Assembly: GCF_013626205.1 (NCBI RefSeq)
Contig: NZ_QHJE01000001.1
Span: 1,054,001 to 1,118,000 of the forward strand
Direction of reading: 5' to 3'
DNA length: 64,000 nucleotides
DNA from: Hyphomicrobium methylovorum
GTDB taxonomy: Bacteria; Pseudomonadota; Alphaproteobacteria; Rhizobiales; Hyphomicrobiaceae
Part shown: positions 1 through 9,318 of the stretch, one piece after another
Position numbering within the stretch: the first letter of the stretch is position 1
How the letters are laid out: the number at the start of each line of letters is the position of its first letter
Position numbers and translations under genes: made by a program
The notes under the pieces: model-generated
Told to the model about the DNA's origin: nothing
The model's input: the letters and a program-made list of their open reading frames with translations, nothing else
Databases searched by the model: none

Positions 1-2
1 AT

Positions 3-818
3 ATCGTAATTGCAAATTCGCGCTACACGGCCGATCTCGTCGCTTCGCGCTATGGAACTTCGAGGGATCGAATGCGCGTCATCTATCGCGGAGTTGATCT
101 TGCGGCATTCGATCCGGCGAAGGTTCCAGCGGCGCGCATCGATGCGCTGCGCCATGCTTGGGGCGTAGCGCACAATCAGCGCATTGTACTGCATGCAGCG
201 AGGCTGACGCGCTGGAAAGGCCAAACCGAAATCATTGCAACAGGGGCCCGGCTTCGCGAGCGTTTCCCCGATTGCGTGTTCATTCTTGCGGGTGATGCGC
301 AGGGGCGCGACGACTATCGCGCTGGTCTCGTGCAACAGATCGCGGCGCTCAATCTCGAAGACTGCGTTCGACTCGTTGGACATGTTGACGATATGCCGGC
401 AGCGTTTGGCGCGGCGCATACCGCGTTCGTCGCGTCCAGTGAGCCGGAAGCATTCGGCCGCGCGGCCGCTGAGGCGCAGGCCATGTGCTGCCCGGTGATT
501 TCGACGAACATCGGAGCGCCGCCGGAGACAGTTCTAGCACCGCCACGCGTCGCCGCCGACGCACGCACTGGCTGGCTCGTTCCGCCCAAAGATCTTGACG
601 CTTACGATGCGGCTTTGAGCGAAGCTCTTTCGCTCGACACCAGCGCACGCGCCGCTATGGGCAAGCGGGCACGCGAGCATGTGACCACAGCTTTCTCGAC
701 GTTCGCCATGCAGCGCTCAACGCTTGCTGTTTACGATCAACTCCTCGGTAGCCGTCTCGAAGAGGCCTTCGCCGGTACGGAGCACACGAATTCCGCCAGT
801 TCGGATATGGAAAGCTGA
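3..818 (+). CDS. Glycosyltransferase family 4 (GT-B), 5' partial
   Basis: The frame is open to the left edge of the window, so the true start is upstream; the ATG at 72 is internal. The residues before it (NSRYTADLVASRYG, then MRVIYRGVD) are typical of the inter-domain region of GT4 enzymes. Downstream are the Rossmann-type donor domain (HAARLTRWKG, FILAGDAQG) and the ESEPEAFGRAAAEAQAMCCPV-like segment that in this family holds the nucleotide-sugar-binding E-x7-E region, here SSEPEAFGRAAAEA. It probably transfers a sugar from an activated donor in lipopolysaccharide or polysaccharide assembly at the inner membrane. The next glycosyltransferase gene starts 3 bp after its stop, so the two are likely co-transcribed. 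The specific sugar and acceptor cannot be read from sequence. Confidence 0.85.
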   Translation: MVIANSRYTADLVASRYGTSRDRMRVIYRGVDLAAFDPAKVPAARIDALRHAWGVAHNQRIVLHAARLTRWKGQTEIIATGARLRERFPDCVFILAGDAQGRDDYRAGLVQQIAALNLEDCVRLVGHVDDMPAAFGAAHTAFVASSEPEAFGRAAAEAQAMCCPVISTNIGAPPETVLAPPRVAADARTGWLVPPKDLDAYDAALSEALSLDTSARAAMGKRAREHVTTAFSTFAMQRSTLAVYDQLLGSRLEEAFAGTEHTNSASSDMES

Positions 819-821
819 TCC

Positions 822-1553
822 ATGCAGACCATCATTTGCATCAAGTGGGGACAGAAGTACGGTCCCGACTACCTCAACCGTCTTGCATCGATGATCCGGC
901 GGAACACGGCGCGGGAAACGCGCCTCATCTGCTTCACGGATGACGCGACGGGTGCCGATCCGGGAATAGAAATTCAGCCACTGCCACCAATCAATCTCCC
1001 CGAACGCGTTTCGTGGACGCCGTGGCGCAAGCTCTCGCTTTGGCAGCAACCGTTGCATGACCTCAAAGGCGACGTGCTCTTTTTTGACCTCGACGTCGTC
1101 ATCACCGGGCCGATCGACGATTTCTTCGATTTCTTGCCGGGGCGGTTCTGCGTGGCGCAGAACTGGACACAGCTTAACGAGCGCGTCGGCAACACCTCCG
1201 TTTACCGGTTTCCGGCGGAGCGGATGGCGTACATCTACGACATCTTCAATGCCGATCCAGAAGCCGTTCTCGCGCGCTACAGGATTGAACAGCAGTACAT
1301 TTCTGCGGTCAGCAAGGACACTGTGTTTTTCCCGAAGGAGTGGTGCCTGAGTTTCAAGCATTCCCTGCTCCCGGTGTGGCCAATTCGGTTTTTCAAGGCG
1401 CCGGAACTGCCGCCGGCCACGAGGGTTGTGGCCTTTCACGGGAAGCCCGATCCCGACGAGGCGCGGGACGGCATCTGGCCCGTTACATCGGCGTGGAAAC
1501 GGCTCTATAAGCATGTGCGGCCGACGCCCTGGATCGCCGAGCACTGGCGCTAA
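822..1553 (+). CDS. GT-A-like glycosyltransferase
   Basis: A 243-residue protein with no signal peptide. The segment DVLFFDLDVVITG (about residues 84-96) contains a D-x-D motif, which in GT-A fold enzymes binds the divalent metal and the nucleotide sugar. The N-terminus (TIICIKWGQKYGPDYLNRL) resembles bacterial proteins annotated as hypothetical glycosyltransferases beside LPS or capsule genes. It follows the upstream GT4 gene by 3 bp, which supports an operon for surface polysaccharide synthesis. Donor and acceptor are unknown. Family placement rests on the DxD motif and context rather than on strong global similarity. Confidence 0.7.
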   Translation: MQTIICIKWGQKYGPDYLNRLASMIRRNTARETRLICFTDDATGADPGIEIQPLPPINLPERVSWTPWRKLSLWQQPLHDLKGDVLFFDLDVVITGPIDDFFDFLPGRFCVAQNWTQLNERVGNTSVYRFPAERMAYIYDIFNADPEAVLARYRIEQQYISAVSKDTVFFPKEWCLSFKHSLLPVWPIRFFKAPELPPATRVVAFHGKPDPDEARDGIWPVTSAWKRLYKHVRPTPWIAEHWR

Positions 1554-1722
1554 GTGACACCTCTGGGCCAAATCGGATCGAAATCCGCCGTAGAATGCTT
1601 ATATTCGTAAGCCTGCCGAAGTCTCCCGCTTGACTTGACGACCGCTTTTTTTTCAATGTCCGGCTCGACCGGGCGGGGCGACTCAAACCCGGCTCAATTG
1701 GAACAACAGAAGGAATTCACCC

Positions 1723-2265
1723 ATCCGTAGACCTATGCGACCCGAGCCGCCGAGCCGGGAAAACCAGGGGCCCCGCATCAACGATCAAATCAGGGCCCGG
1801 GAAGTCCGCCTCATCGATGAGACCGGCCAGAATGTTGGCGTGATTGCAAAATTCGACGCGCTAGCCCGTGCGGAGGGCGTTGGCCTCGACCTCGTCGAGA
1901 TTTCACCGGATGCCGAACCGCCGGTGTGCAAGATTCTCGATTTCGGCAAATACAAATTCCAGGAACAGAAGAAGGCTGCCGAAGCGCGCAAGAACCAGAA
2001 GATCGTCGAACTCAAAGAGATCAAGATGCGTCCCGGCATCGACGATCATGACTACGACGTGAAAATGCGCGCGATTAAGCGGTTCTTCGAAGAGGGTGAC
2101 AAAGTAAAGATCACCCTGCGTTTCCGCGGTCGTGAGATGGCTCACTCGCAGCTGGGCATGGCCGTGCTGCAGCGGGTGAAAGCCGATACTGAAGCGTTCG
2201 CAAAAGTTGAAAGCGAGCCTCGCTTCGAGGGCCGCCAGATGGTGATGGTTCTGGCGCCGAAGTAA
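1723..2265 (+). CDS. infC: Translation initiation factor IF-3, probable ATC start
   Basis: Encodes IF-3, which binds the 30S subunit and checks start-codon and initiator-tRNA pairing. The N-domain ([17 protein letters not shown]), linker ([29 protein letters not shown]) and C-domain ([20 protein letters not shown]) are all recognisable. The first ATG, at 1735, lies about 20 nt from the AGAAGGA ribosome-binding site at 1708-1714, too far for normal spacing. An in-frame ATC at 1723 is 8 nt from it and adds I-R-R-P before the ATG; many alphaproteobacterial IF-3 proteins begin M-R-R-P. Non-AUG starts in infC are known from enterics, where they let IF-3 repress its own translation. The start is inferred; the gene is certain. 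A terminator follows at 2273. Confidence 0.93.
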   Translation: MRRPMRPEPPSRENQGPRINDQIRAREVRLIDETGQNVGVIAKFDALARAEGVGLDLVEISPDAEPPVCKILDFGKYKFQEQKKAAEARKNQKIVELKEIKMRPGIDDHDYDVKMRAIKRFFEEGDKVKITLRFRGREMAHSQLGMAVLQRVKADTEAFAKVESEPRFEGRQMVMVLAPK

Positions 2266-2272
2266 AATTTCG

Positions 2273-2304
2273 CGGCGGGGCCACCAGCCCCGCCGATTTT
2301 CTTT
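2273..2304 (+). terminator. Rho-independent terminator after infC
   Basis: A 9-bp GC-rich stem (CGGCGGGGC pairing with GCCCCGCCG) with a 5-nt loop is followed by ATTTTCTTT. It begins 8 nt after the infC stop, so infC is probably transcribed separately from the downstream genes. Confidence 0.8.
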
Positions 2305-2404
2305 CCGCATACAAACCGAGATTTGGAGGCCTTTAGAAGGCCTTGTTCGTGGATGCCCGCAGATCTAACATTCCCAGCGTATCAGCTGGAAATGGCGACG
2401 GCCC

Positions 2405-2779
2405 ATGGACAACGAGGGATCATTCGACTTCTCGATATTGGATCGTATCGGTGCTCCGTACCGGCATTTCGACGCCGGTGAAAAGATCTTCCTGGAAGAA
2501 GACCAGGGTGACGTGATGTTCCTTGTTCGCAAGGGTCGCGTCGACATCATCACCTACGGCACAGTGCTTGAGAATGTGCATGCGGGTGGTCTTTTCGGAG
2601 AGATGGCGCTGGTGGTCGACGGGCTTCGCAGCGCCGCTGCAATCGCGACTGAACCAACCGAATTGATCGCCATCGATAAGGCTGCATTCTTGCAGGCCGT
2701 GCGCCACGATCCGCAATTCGCGCTGACCGTGATGGGATTGCTCGCGACGCGCTTGCGCCGCATGAATAAACAAATCTAG
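2405..2779 (+). CDS. Stand-alone cyclic nucleotide-binding domain protein
   Basis: A 124-residue protein consisting almost entirely of a Crp/Fnr-type cyclic nucleotide-binding beta-barrel: FDAGEKIFLEEDQGDVMFLVRKGRVDI, then GGLFGEMALVVDGLRSAAA, the phosphate-binding cassette region, then a C-terminal helix ending RLRRMNK. There is no DNA-binding helix-turn-helix, so it is not a complete Crp-type regulator. It may be a signalling adaptor that senses a cyclic nucleotide or an unrelated ligand; the target is unknown. It is isolated between infC and a convergent small secreted protein. No strong ribosome-binding site is visible ahead of the chosen ATG. Confidence 0.8.
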   Translation: MDNEGSFDFSILDRIGAPYRHFDAGEKIFLEEDQGDVMFLVRKGRVDIITYGTVLENVHAGGLFGEMALVVDGLRSAAAIATEPTELIAIDKAAFLQAVRHDPQFALTVMGLLATRLRRMNKQI

Positions 2780-2821
2780 CGGACCGGCGACAACCAAAAC
2801 GGTCGTCGCCGGTCAAGCTCT

Positions 2822-3097
2822 TTAGCAGCCGTGCCGGATCACGCAGCCCCGGAAGCGCGGTCCACCCCAGCCCCAGCGGTCAGCGCAAATCCTGCGCCAG
2901 CGGCCGCAATATCCGCCACGCCAGCGCGGGCCCCAATAGCGGCGTTCACGCCAACGATAATACTGGACTGATTGTACCGGACTTTGAGTTTCGGCCTGCT
3001 TCGCCGGTGTGAATGGCGCTGCTGCCGAGGGGCCGCTGCTCGCGAATGACAGGCCCAATGCGACCACTGTGGCCGCAAGGATTGGAACAAAGCGCAT
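2822..3097 (-). CDS. Small secreted Arg/Gly/Trp-rich protein
   Basis: Reads MRFVPILAATVVALGLSF at the start, a clear Sec signal peptide with likely cleavage after PSAAA. The mature part is short, very basic and rich in Arg, Trp, Tyr, Gly and Cys (YYRWRERRYWGPRWRGGY). The start at 3097 is preferred over longer in-frame starts because ACGGAGA precedes it and the signal peptide begins there. Proteins of this composition are common as uncharacterised periplasmic proteins in Hyphomicrobiales. No catalytic motif is seen and I assign no function. Confidence 0.65.
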   Translation of the reverse strand: MRFVPILAATVVALGLSFASSGPSAAAPFTPAKQAETQSPVQSVQYYRWRERRYWGPRWRGGYCGRWRRICADRWGWGGPRFRGCVIRHGC

Positions 3098-3393
3098 GGT
3101 CGTCTCCGTTCTGTCTCTATCTGCACGCGGGGGTGCGTGCAGATAGACGATCAGTCCATTTGCCTGAATAGCAACTGAACGGAGAAACAGAATTGGACCT
3201 GCTCCAATTGTGAGCATTACGACGCTCGTAAGGGCGATTTGGCACAGATCAAAGCAAGCCTAACGCGCGTTAAATCTTTAATCGCCTATACGAGATACTC
3301 CCATTGGCGGTATCACGAGATAAGGGTGGGCTCGGCGTCGGTCGCCTGTGATTTGGGCCGGTTTCAGGCGAAAAACCAACGGGGACAGCCGGA

Positions 3394-3807
3394 ATGCAAT
3401 CGAAGACAGAGCATCTGTTGCGATATACCGGAGTGAATATCGCATCGACCATTGTCGACTATTCGATATTCCTGTCTTTGACCCATTACTTCGGAATGCC
3501 GATCTTACAAAGCTGCGTGGCATATGCCGTCGCGGTCGTTTTCAATTATTTTCTTACGAAAAGGTATGTATTCGTTCGCGATATGTCACATAAAAGCGAA
3601 CACCGGATGTTTATCGAATTCTTCGCAACCGGTTGCCTCGGTCTCGTTCTAACGGCCAGCGTTATCTGGCTCACCGTGCATCTGATGAACTTGCCGCCCG
3701 TCGAAGGGAAGACGATCGCGATGCTGATCTGCTTCGTGGCGCTTTATTTCGTGCGCAGCCGTATCGTCTTCAACGGCGCGCCGATCGACAAGTCCGCGCC
3801 GGTTTAG
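3394..3807 (+). CDS. GtrA-family membrane protein
   Basis: A 137-residue protein with four predicted membrane helices, matching the GtrA-like family: FLRYTGVN-type opening (LLRYTGVNIASTIVDYSIF), then FNYFLTKRYVF, the signature between helices 2 and 3, and ALYFVRSRIVF near the C-terminus. GtrA-like proteins are thought to help move lipid-linked sugars across the inner membrane for O-antigen glucosylation or cell-wall arabinogalactan. No flippase partner or glucosyltransferase is immediately adjacent, although two glycosyltransferases lie 2 kb upstream. The specific sugar is unknown. Confidence 0.8.
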   Translation: MQSKTEHLLRYTGVNIASTIVDYSIFLSLTHYFGMPILQSCVAYAVAVVFNYFLTKRYVFVRDMSHKSEHRMFIEFFATGCLGLVLTASVIWLTVHLMNLPPVEGKTIAMLICFVALYFVRSRIVFNGAPIDKSAPV

Positions 3808-3825
3808 GCAAGCCGTTCGCCGCCG

Positions 3826-4173
3826 TTAGAAATTGACGTGCTGGATGACGTAGCCACCGGCGGCGGCAATGAGGCCGGCGATCAGGATGTACGGCAGCAC
3901 CGCGATCAGGACTGTCAGAAGTCCGACGAAGGCTCGGAAGATCTGCTCCGCCGCCCGCCAAAGCTCGAACACAGCCCGGTACAGCACATAGACAATGGCC
4001 AGAACGACGATGGCCAGGATTGCGATTTTCCATATCGGCAGGCTTTGCCAATCCGATTGGAAGATCGAGATGATCTCGCCGAAGGACCACCGCCAAACGA
4101 GTTCGATGAAGCGAAAGATCGTCGTGATGCCCAGTTGGAGAAAATTGACGATCTGGTCGATGATCTGCTTCAC
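3826..4173 (-). CDS. Small multi-pass membrane protein
   Basis: A hydrophobic 115-residue protein with three likely membrane segments (LGITTIFRFIELVWRW region, IAILAIVVLAIVYVLYRAVF, and LLTVLIAVLPYILIAGLIAAAGGYV). The GTG at 4173 is taken as the start because a strong AGGGAGG ribosome-binding site lies just upstream; the frame extends further but without comparable signals. It is convergent with the GtrA gene. I recognise no family and see no catalytic residues. Confidence 0.65.
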   Translation of the reverse strand: MKQIIDQIVNFLQLGITTIFRFIELVWRWSFGEIISIFQSDWQSLPIWKIAILAIVVLAIVYVLYRAVFELWRAAEQIFRAFVGLLTVLIAVLPYILIAGLIAAAGGYVIQHVNF

Positions 4174-4221
4174 GGTGTCCCTCCCTCGCCTTCCCCGGCG
4201 TAAACCGCGGAGACTTTGCAC

Positions 4222-4639
4222 TTTGTTCCCCAGCCCGCGCCGGTGAATTGGCGGTCGGCGTGCGAAAATGCTCGGGCTGTGGCGGCTTAGGCACCTATGG
4301 GCGATATTGCGGTTTTGGCGGCTCTCCCGTATAAGGTGGCCAGAGCCGCCCGGCGAGGCATGCCGTGGCGGTTCTTATGCTTTTGAAAAATCAGCGGAAA
4401 CCGCAAAAAGCATCCTTCGCAAGACCGGCCGTTTCGCAACGGCCGAGAGTGCGGATGCCGGAAGGCATCGGCATTTCGGGCCGAAAGGTCCGTGGCGCAA
4501 CCTAGCTCGTCGCCTGCCGGATACTATTGTCCGGTTCGCACGTGGCCAAGGCAAGTGCTCCTCGCGAAGGACAAGGTTTGCAAAGCGCTTCGGCGCAAGC
4601 ATCCGGCGGCTCCGTGCGCGAACTAAGGACTTAAGCAAA
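4222..4639 (+). promoter_or_regulatory. Structured 5' region upstream of rpmI
   Basis: About 420 bases without a convincing gene: the reading frame of rpmI stays open upstream but has no support. It contains two clean hairpins: GGCCGTT-TCGC-AACGGCC at 4427-4444 and GATGCC-GGAA-GGCATC at 4454-4469. In other bacteria the rpmI-rplT mRNA is autoregulated by L20 binding to structured leader RNA. A similar role here is inference from position; I did not identify an L20-binding motif. Confidence 0.4.
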
Positions 4640-4840
4640 ATGCCAAAGATGAAGACCAAGAGCGGCGCCAAAAAGCGCTTCAAGATGACGGGAACGGGCA
4701 AGGTTGTCGCCGCCCAGGCCGGCAAACGCCACGGCATGATCAAGCGGACTGCGAAGTTCATTCAGAAGGCCCGTGGCACGGGCGTGCTGAACGATTCCGA
4801 CGCGAAGATCGTCAAGAAATACATGCCGTACAGCCGGTGA
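4640..4840 (+). CDS. rpmI: 50S ribosomal protein L35
   Basis: A 66-residue protein with the L35 signature [18 protein letters not shown], continuing [18 protein letters not shown] and ending KKYMPYSR. L35 sits in the large subunit and binds 23S rRNA. The start at 4640 is fixed by family length and by AAGGA upstream at 4625. rplT follows 106 bp downstream in the usual order. infC, normally the gene immediately before rpmI, lies 2.4 kb upstream behind its own terminator. Confidence 0.97.
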   Translation: MPKMKTKSGAKKRFKMTGTGKVVAAQAGKRHGMIKRTAKFIQKARGTGVLNDSDAKIVKKYMPYSR

Positions 4841-4946
4841 GTTGTTGTTTGGCGCGTCCCGCTCCGTTTCGCGGAGCTGGCAGAAGCGCTGGACCAGTTC
4901 ACCAGACCAATCAATCTTGAAGCACGAATTCTGAGGAGTTTCCTCC

Positions 4947-5342
4947 ATGGCCCGCGTTAAACGTGGCGTTACCGCCCACGCCAAGCACAAGAAAGTTATC
5001 AAGGCTGCGAAAGGCTATTATGGCCGGCGCAAAAATACGATCCGCGTCGCTAAGCAGGCCGTCGAAAAGGCGCTGCAGTACGGCTATCGCGATCGCAAGC
5101 GTCGCAAGCGCAATTTCCGCGCTCTCTGGATCCAGCGCATCAACGCTGCCGTTCGCGAACACGGTCTGACGTACGGCCGATTTATCAACGGTCTGTCGAA
5201 CCTCGGCATCGAAGTCGATCGCAAGGTTCTCTCGGATATCGCGATCAACGATCCGGCTGGTTTCAAGGCTCTCGTCGACAAGGCTGCTGCTGCAGCTAGC
5301 TCGCCGGTTGCCGAAGCCGACAAGGCCAAGAAGGCGGCTTAA
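4947..5342 (+). CDS. rplT: 50S ribosomal protein L20
   Basis: A 131-residue L20. The basic N-terminal arm ([19 protein letters not shown]), the [22 protein letters not shown] segment and the rRNA-binding core ([16 protein letters not shown]) are all present. L20 is essential for early 50S assembly and in many bacteria also represses its own operon. It carries a short Ala/Lys-rich extension at the C-terminus ([20 protein letters not shown]), common in alphaproteobacteria. The phenylalanyl-tRNA synthetase genes follow, the usual neighbourhood. Confidence 0.97.
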   Translation: MARVKRGVTAHAKHKKVIKAAKGYYGRRKNTIRVAKQAVEKALQYGYRDRKRRKRNFRALWIQRINAAVREHGLTYGRFINGLSNLGIEVDRKVLSDIAINDPAGFKALVDKAAAAASSPVAEADKAKKAA

Positions 5343-5630
5343 TCGCCGCTTCCGTCTCGAACGGCCGCGAATTTTTTCTGCTCTCCGCCGCAACACTGCG
5401 GCTGAGGGCGGAACGCGGCACCGAGATGGTACGAATTTTCCGATCGCGATGTGGGGAAGCGCTCGTATCGCAGATGTTTTTGGCGAAGTCCTGCCTTTCG
5501 CCTTTGCCAGCATTTCGCTTGCCGCGTTCCGGCGCTCGCTTCTCCCGTGTCGACACTTCACGTCAATGCCGTCAAAGCATTGCGCAATTGTTGCTATAGG
5601 CGTCTTATCCCGCCGCCAAAGGAGAAACTG

Positions 5631-6704
5631 ATGGGCGGTTCGAACGATCTCTCCAAACTCGAAGCCGACCTGCTGGAAGAAATTTCCAGCGCCGCGGACC
5701 TTCCCGCGCTCGATGGCGTGCGTGTTTCGGCACTGGGCAAGAAGGGACGCGTTTCCGAGTTGATGAGCAAGCTCGGCTCTCTTCCGGCCGAAGAGCGCAA
5801 GAGCTTTGGGCAGACCGTCAATGCGTTGAAGGGCAAGATCGGCGAAGCGCTGGACGCTCGCAAAGCGGCGCTTGAAGATGCCGCGCTCGACTTGCGCCTC
5901 AAGACAGAACGCGCCGACGTAACTCTGCCTGTGCGCCTTGGCCCCGTTTCGGAAGGCCGCATTCACCCGGTTAGCCAGGTTCTCGACGAAGTCATCGAAA
6001 TTTTCGCCGACATGGGATTCGCCGTCGCGGAAGGTCCGGATATCGAGACGGACGAAATGAACTTCGACAAGCTCAACATTCCGGCGGAGCATCCTGCTCG
6101 GCAGGACCACGACACGTTCTACTTCTCGCCGAAGCCCGATGGCTCGCGGCTACTGCTGCGCACGCATACCAGCCCGGTGCAAATCCGCACGATGGTTTCG
6201 CAAAAGCCGCCGATCCGCATCATCGCGCCCGGCCGCGTCTACCGCTGCGACAGCGACCAGACGCATACGCCGATGTTCCATCAGATCGAAGGTCTGGTGA
6301 TCGACGAAGCCACGCACATGGGGCACCTGAAATGGGTGCTGCAAGAATTCTGCAAAGCGTTCTTCGAAGTCGATGAAGTGAAGATGCGGTTCCGCGCTTC
6401 ACACTTCCCGTTCACCGAGCCGTCGATGGAAGTCGACATTGGTGCCGAAGCGATCGGCAAGCCCGGACAGTGGCTCGAAATTCTCGGCTGCGGAATGGTG
6501 CATCCGAACGTGATCCGCAATTGCGGGCTCGATCCGGAAAAATATCAGGGCTTCGCTTTCGGCGTCGGTCTCGATCGGCTGACGATGCTGAAGTACGCGA
6601 TCCCCGATCTGCGTGCGTTCTTCTCCGGCGATCTGACATGGCTGCGCCACTACGGCTTTTCGATGCTTGACGTACCGACGCTTGGCGGCGGGCTGTCGTC
6701 GTGA
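5631..6704 (+). CDS. pheS: Phenylalanyl-tRNA synthetase alpha subunit
   Basis: A 357-residue class II catalytic subunit. It has the N-terminal coiled-coil arm (residues about 1-85), then [19 protein letters not shown], the motif 2 region ([20 protein letters not shown]), and motif 3 ([14 protein letters not shown]). With PheT it forms an alpha2-beta2 enzyme that charges tRNA-Phe. The start at 5631 is supported by AAAGGAG eight bases upstream; an in-frame extension back to 5451 is not expected in the family. pheT begins 142 bp downstream. Confidence 0.97.
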   Translation: MGGSNDLSKLEADLLEEISSAADLPALDGVRVSALGKKGRVSELMSKLGSLPAEERKSFGQTVNALKGKIGEALDARKAALEDAALDLRLKTERADVTLPVRLGPVSEGRIHPVSQVLDEVIEIFADMGFAVAEGPDIETDEMNFDKLNIPAEHPARQDHDTFYFSPKPDGSRLLLRTHTSPVQIRTMVSQKPPIRIIAPGRVYRCDSDQTHTPMFHQIEGLVIDEATHMGHLKWVLQEFCKAFFEVDEVKMRFRASHFPFTEPSMEVDIGAEAIGKPGQWLEILGCGMVHPNVIRNCGLDPEKYQGFAFGVGLDRLTMLKYAIPDLRAFFSGDLTWLRHYGFSMLDVPTLGGGLSS

Positions 6705-6846
6705 TGAGCGGCCGCGATTTGCCCATCCTTACGGGCCACGAGCGCGCAATCCGCATCTTGATGGCCCATCATTGTGTCTGCGACACGCTTTCTGCTGGAT
6801 CCCCGAACGCGCTCGCCGGGGCTCACACGTTCGAGGATGACGAAGT

Positions 6847-9279
6847 ATGAAATTCACGCTGTCCTGGCTGAAGGACCATCTCGAAACGACGGCGACGCTC
6901 GAGCAGATCGAGACGACGTTGTCGGCGATTGGTCTCGAAGTCGAACACATCGAAGACCCGGCAAAGGCGCTTGGGGCTTTCAAGGTCGCGCGCATCGTCG
7001 AAGCGAAGAAGCATCCGAACGCTGACAAGTTGCAGGTCGTGCAAGTCGAAGTCGCGAAGGGCAAGCCGCTGATGGAGGTCGTCTGCGGCGCTCCGAACGC
7101 GCGCGTCGGACTCGTTTCGGTGTTCGCGCCGCTCGGCACTTACATTCCCGGTTCGAAAATCACGCTGGAAAAGAAGCCGGTGCGCGGCGTCGTCTCGAAC
7201 GGCATGATGTGCTCTGCAGCGGAACTCGAACTTTCGGACGAGAGCGCCGGGATTCTCGAACTCCCGGAGGACTGGGCTGACCGCGTTGGCGAAAGCTATA
7301 TCGACGCTGCGGGGCTGAACGATCCGGTCATTGAAGTTAAGCTGACGCCGAACCGGCCCGACTGCACAGGCGTGCGCGGCATTGCCCGTGACTTGGCCGC
7401 AGCAGGTCTCGGCACTCTGAAGCCAGAGCCTAAGCTCGGACCGATCAAGGAAACGGGTGACGGCCTGATTCCCGTGAAACTTGAATTCACGCCGGAGACA
7501 GCAAGCGCCTGTCCCGTTTTCGCGGCGCGCACCGTGCGCGGCGTCAAAAATGGACCGTCACCCGACTGGTTGCAGCAGCGTTTAAAGGCGGTTGGCCTAC
7601 GTCCGATCAATGCGCTCGTGGATGTGACGAACTACATCTCGCTCGATCGCGGCCGTCCGCTGCACGTCTATGACGCCGACAAGCTCAAAGGCACGATCCA
7701 CGCGCGGCTCGGCAAAGCGGGCGAATCTTTCCTCGGTCTCGATGACAAGGATCATGCCATCGACCCGACGATGTGCGTCATCGCTGACGATACCGGCCCG
7801 CTTGGGCTTGGCGGTATCATGGGCGGAGAGACCACCGGTTCGACTGAAGCGACAACGACCGTGCTGATCGAGAGTGCATATTTCGATCCTGTCCGAACGG
7901 CTGCTACTGGCCGCAAAGTGGGCCTGCAGACGGATGCACGCTATCGCTTCGAGCGCGGCGTTGATCCGGCTTCGGTGAAGCCTGGGCTCGACCTCGCAAC
8001 CGACATGATTTTGAAGCTCTGCGGCGGCGAAGCCTCGAAGGCGACAATTGCGGGCAAAGAGCCAATCGAAAATCGCGTCATTGCATTTGATTTCGCGCGC
8101 GTCGAAAAGCTTGCCGGTCTCAAGATCGACGATGCGGAAATCGCGACTATACTGAAGGCGCTCGGTTTCACGATCGAGGATAAGCCGAACGCTGCGAAAA
8201 TCGGCGTGCCAAGCTGGCGGCCGGACATTCACGGACCTGCGGATCTCGTTGAAGAAGTCGTGCGTATTGCGGGCCTCGATCGCGTTCCCGCCACTGCTCT
8301 ACCGCGTGGCCACGGAATTGCTCAAGCCGTGCTGACGCCAACGCAGAAACGCGTTCGCCGTGCTCGCCGGTTGCTGGCATCGCGCGGATGCGTCGAGGCG
8401 GTGACGTGGAGCTTCATTCCGAAAGCTGAGGCGGAGCGCTTCGGCGGCGGATCGGACGCGGTTGAGCTTGCGAACCCGATTTCGACTGAGATGTCGTCGA
8501 TGCGGCCGGGGCTGCTGCCGGGTCTTCTCGCGTCCGTTACGCGCAACCGGAATCGCGGCATCGCGGACGTCGCGCTGTTCGAAGTTGGGCAGGCCTATCG
8601 CGGCGACCGGCCGGAGGATCAATACCTGAGCGCGACCGTTGTCCGCTCTGGAACGGCTGCACTTGACGGTGCGGGACGTCACTGGGCGGGCGCGAGCGCT
8701 GACGTCAGCCTGTTCGATGCCAAAGCCGATGCGTACGCTCTGCTCGCGGCACTGGGTGTCGATCCGTCCAAGGCCCAGGTTACGCGCGATTGCCCTCCCT
8801 GGTATCACCCGGGGCGTTCCGCAACGCTGCGACTTGGACCGAAGACTGTATTGGCTCATTTCGGCGAACTGCATCCGGCGACCCTCAAGGCGCTCGACGT
8901 TGAAGCACCCGCCGTTGCGTGCGAAGTTTTCATCGACGCTTTGCCAGCGGAAAAGAAGAAGTCGCGGGCCAAGGCTCGGTTGGCGGCGTCCGACTTGTTG
9001 CCTGTCACGCGTGACATTGCGTTCGTGGTAGGCAAAGACGTTCCTGCCGGAGATATTATTAAAGCCGCGACGAATGCCGATAAGGATCTCATTCGCGCCG
9101 TGACCGTTTTTGACGTGTTCGAGGGAGGTAACCTCGCTGCCGAAGGAAAGAAGTCGATCGGCATCGAGATCACTATTCAACCGCTCGCCGAAACCTTGAC
9201 TGACCAGGCCATCGAGGCTGTGACTCAGAAAGTTATAGCTGACGTGAAGAAGGTCACGGGAGGAGAGCTCCGCACTTGA
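6847..9279 (+). CDS. pheT: Phenylalanyl-tRNA synthetase beta subunit
   Basis: A full-length 810-residue beta subunit. Domains in order: N-terminal KFTLSWLKDHLET; tRNA-binding OB fold (about 40-150, KHPNADKLQVVQVEV); the B3/B4 editing domain (about 210-370); B5 (about 400-475); the catalytic-like domain; and a C-terminal ferredoxin-fold anticodon-binding domain (about 715-808, LPVTRDIAFVV). The B3/B4 module removes tyrosine misattached to tRNA-Phe. The gene pairs with the upstream pheS. There is no sign of truncation. Confidence 0.97.
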   Translation: MKFTLSWLKDHLETTATLEQIETTLSAIGLEVEHIEDPAKALGAFKVARIVEAKKHPNADKLQVVQVEVAKGKPLMEVVCGAPNARVGLVSVFAPLGTYIPGSKITLEKKPVRGVVSNGMMCSAAELELSDESAGILELPEDWADRVGESYIDAAGLNDPVIEVKLTPNRPDCTGVRGIARDLAAAGLGTLKPEPKLGPIKETGDGLIPVKLEFTPETASACPVFAARTVRGVKNGPSPDWLQQRLKAVGLRPINALVDVTNYISLDRGRPLHVYDADKLKGTIHARLGKAGESFLGLDDKDHAIDPTMCVIADDTGPLGLGGIMGGETTGSTEATTTVLIESAYFDPVRTAATGRKVGLQTDARYRFERGVDPASVKPGLDLATDMILKLCGGEASKATIAGKEPIENRVIAFDFARVEKLAGLKIDDAEIATILKALGFTIEDKPNAAKIGVPSWRPDIHGPADLVEEVVRIAGLDRVPATALPRGHGIAQAVLTPTQKRVRRARRLLASRGCVEAVTWSFIPKAEAERFGGGSDAVELANPISTEMSSMRPGLLPGLLASVTRNRNRGIADVALFEVGQAYRGDRPEDQYLSATVVRSGTAALDGAGRHWAGASADVSLFDAKADAYALLAALGVDPSKAQVTRDCPPWYHPGRSATLRLGPKTVLAHFGELHPATLKALDVEAPAVACEVFIDALPAEKKKSRAKARLAASDLLPVTRDIAFVVGKDVPAGDIIKAATNADKDLIRAVTVFDVFEGGNLAAEGKKSIGIEITIQPLAETLTDQAIEAVTQKVIADVKKVTGGELRT

Positions 9280-9318
9280 CGACACGGACGTGTCATTGCC
9301 TTCGGGAGGGCAAAAAGA

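Noticed and set aside
717-1571. Long minus-strand frame of 284 residues
   Set aside because: It is antisense to the glycosyltransferase gene and has an Arg/Pro-rich shadow composition with no recognisable motif.
4911-6110. Minus-strand frame of 399 residues
   Set aside because: It lies opposite rplT and pheS, which are certain, and has no motif of its own.
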